DNA of 6,368 bases, from positions 1 to 6,368 of the forward strand of contig QNBY01000069.1 of NCBI GenBank assembly GCA_003644275.1. Reading direction: 5' to 3'. Positions 6,253 through 6,368 of the stretch are shown piece by piece. Below the pieces are notes generated by a model. It had not been told where the DNA came from and searched no databases. It saw nothing but the letters and a program-made list of their open reading frames with translations. Position 1 is the first letter of the stretch, and each line of letters starts with the position of its first letter. The DNA comes from Planctomycetota bacterium. Its GTDB lineage: Bacteria; Planctomycetota; B143-G9. The position numbers were made by a program, and so were the translations under genes.

Positions 6253-6368
6253 TCAATTCTCCGTGGACAGGTCGAGCGGCGGTATGCCGTCCGCCCGGCG
6301 GACGCGCTCGAGCGTCTCGCGCGCCGCCTCCCGGGCCTTGCGGGCGCCCTCCCGCAGCACGTCCCGCA
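6253..6368 (-). CDS. trpS: C-terminal end of tryptophanyl-tRNA synthetase (partial)
   Basis: On the minus strand an open frame enters from the right edge (first full codon ending at base 6366) and stops with TGA at 6255-6253, giving 37 visible residues. They read RDVLREGARKAREAARET, then LERVRRADGI and a short tail PPLDLSTEN. The pattern G-A-x-K-A-R-x-x-A-x-x-T-L-x-x-V-R-x-A-x-G is the typical last helix of bacterial tryptophanyl-tRNA synthetase, which charges tRNA-Trp. The catalytic HIGH and KMSKS motifs would lie outside the window, so the call rests on this terminal helix only. TyrS or another helical protein is a weaker alternative. The tail after DGI runs some ten residues beyond the family's usual end. 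The next gene starts one base after its stop. Confidence 0.7.
   Translation of the reverse strand, partial: RDVLREGARKAREAARETLERVRRADGIPPLDLSTEN
6259..6262 (-). promoter_or_regulatory. Ribosome binding site of the small membrane protein gene, inside the trpS end
   Basis: GGAG on the minus strand lies seven bases before the GTG start and within the last codons of the trpS-like frame (acG GAG aat tga). Ribosomes ending the first gene would sit on this site, consistent with coupled translation. Confidence 0.6.

Overview
The window is a GC-rich bacterial chromosomal segment (high GC at third codon positions) carrying six coding regions, two of them cut by the window edges. Isoleucine is written mostly as ATA despite the high GC, and the Ser/Thr kinase has the HRDITPxN loop and C-terminal tail familiar from Myxococcota-type and related deltaproteobacteria-like lineages. 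The divergent mosaic surface protein also fits an uncultivated, probably environmental bacterium. No single phylum can be named from the sequence alone. There is no sign of an insertion sequence, phage, CRISPR array or tRNA/rRNA gene.

Layout on the plus strand: (1) the 3' part of a large secreted or surface protein (bases 1-2896) with about six degenerate InlB-B-like repeats, seven propeller-like repeats and a C-terminal CFI-box domain, closed by a strong intrinsic terminator (about 2922-2953); (2) a soluble Ser/Thr protein kinase (2991-3947) whose sigma70-type promoter sits so close to the ATG that the mRNA looks leaderless; (3) RNase PH (rph, 4010-4762) with its own near-consensus promoter and a strong Shine-Dalgarno; (4) 25 bases further on, a two-helix K+ channel subunit with RCK domains (4788-5843) and a non-canonical selectivity filter, probably co-transcribed with rph.

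Layout on the minus strand: the end of what looks like tryptophanyl-tRNA synthetase (trpS, entering from the right edge) is followed after one base by a small single-pass membrane protein (5946-6251). This unit converges on the channel gene, and both share one perfect 12-bp hairpin terminator (5867-5894).

Functionally this is a mixed neighbourhood: housekeeping RNA and translation genes (rph, trpS) interleaved with signalling (kinase), ion homeostasis (K+ channel) and an exported multidomain protein. The points most worth a second look are the CFI-box mosaic protein, the leaderless kinase, the altered channel filter, the small exported protein coupled to trpS, and the ATA codon preference. 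No clearly new multi-gene system is evident.
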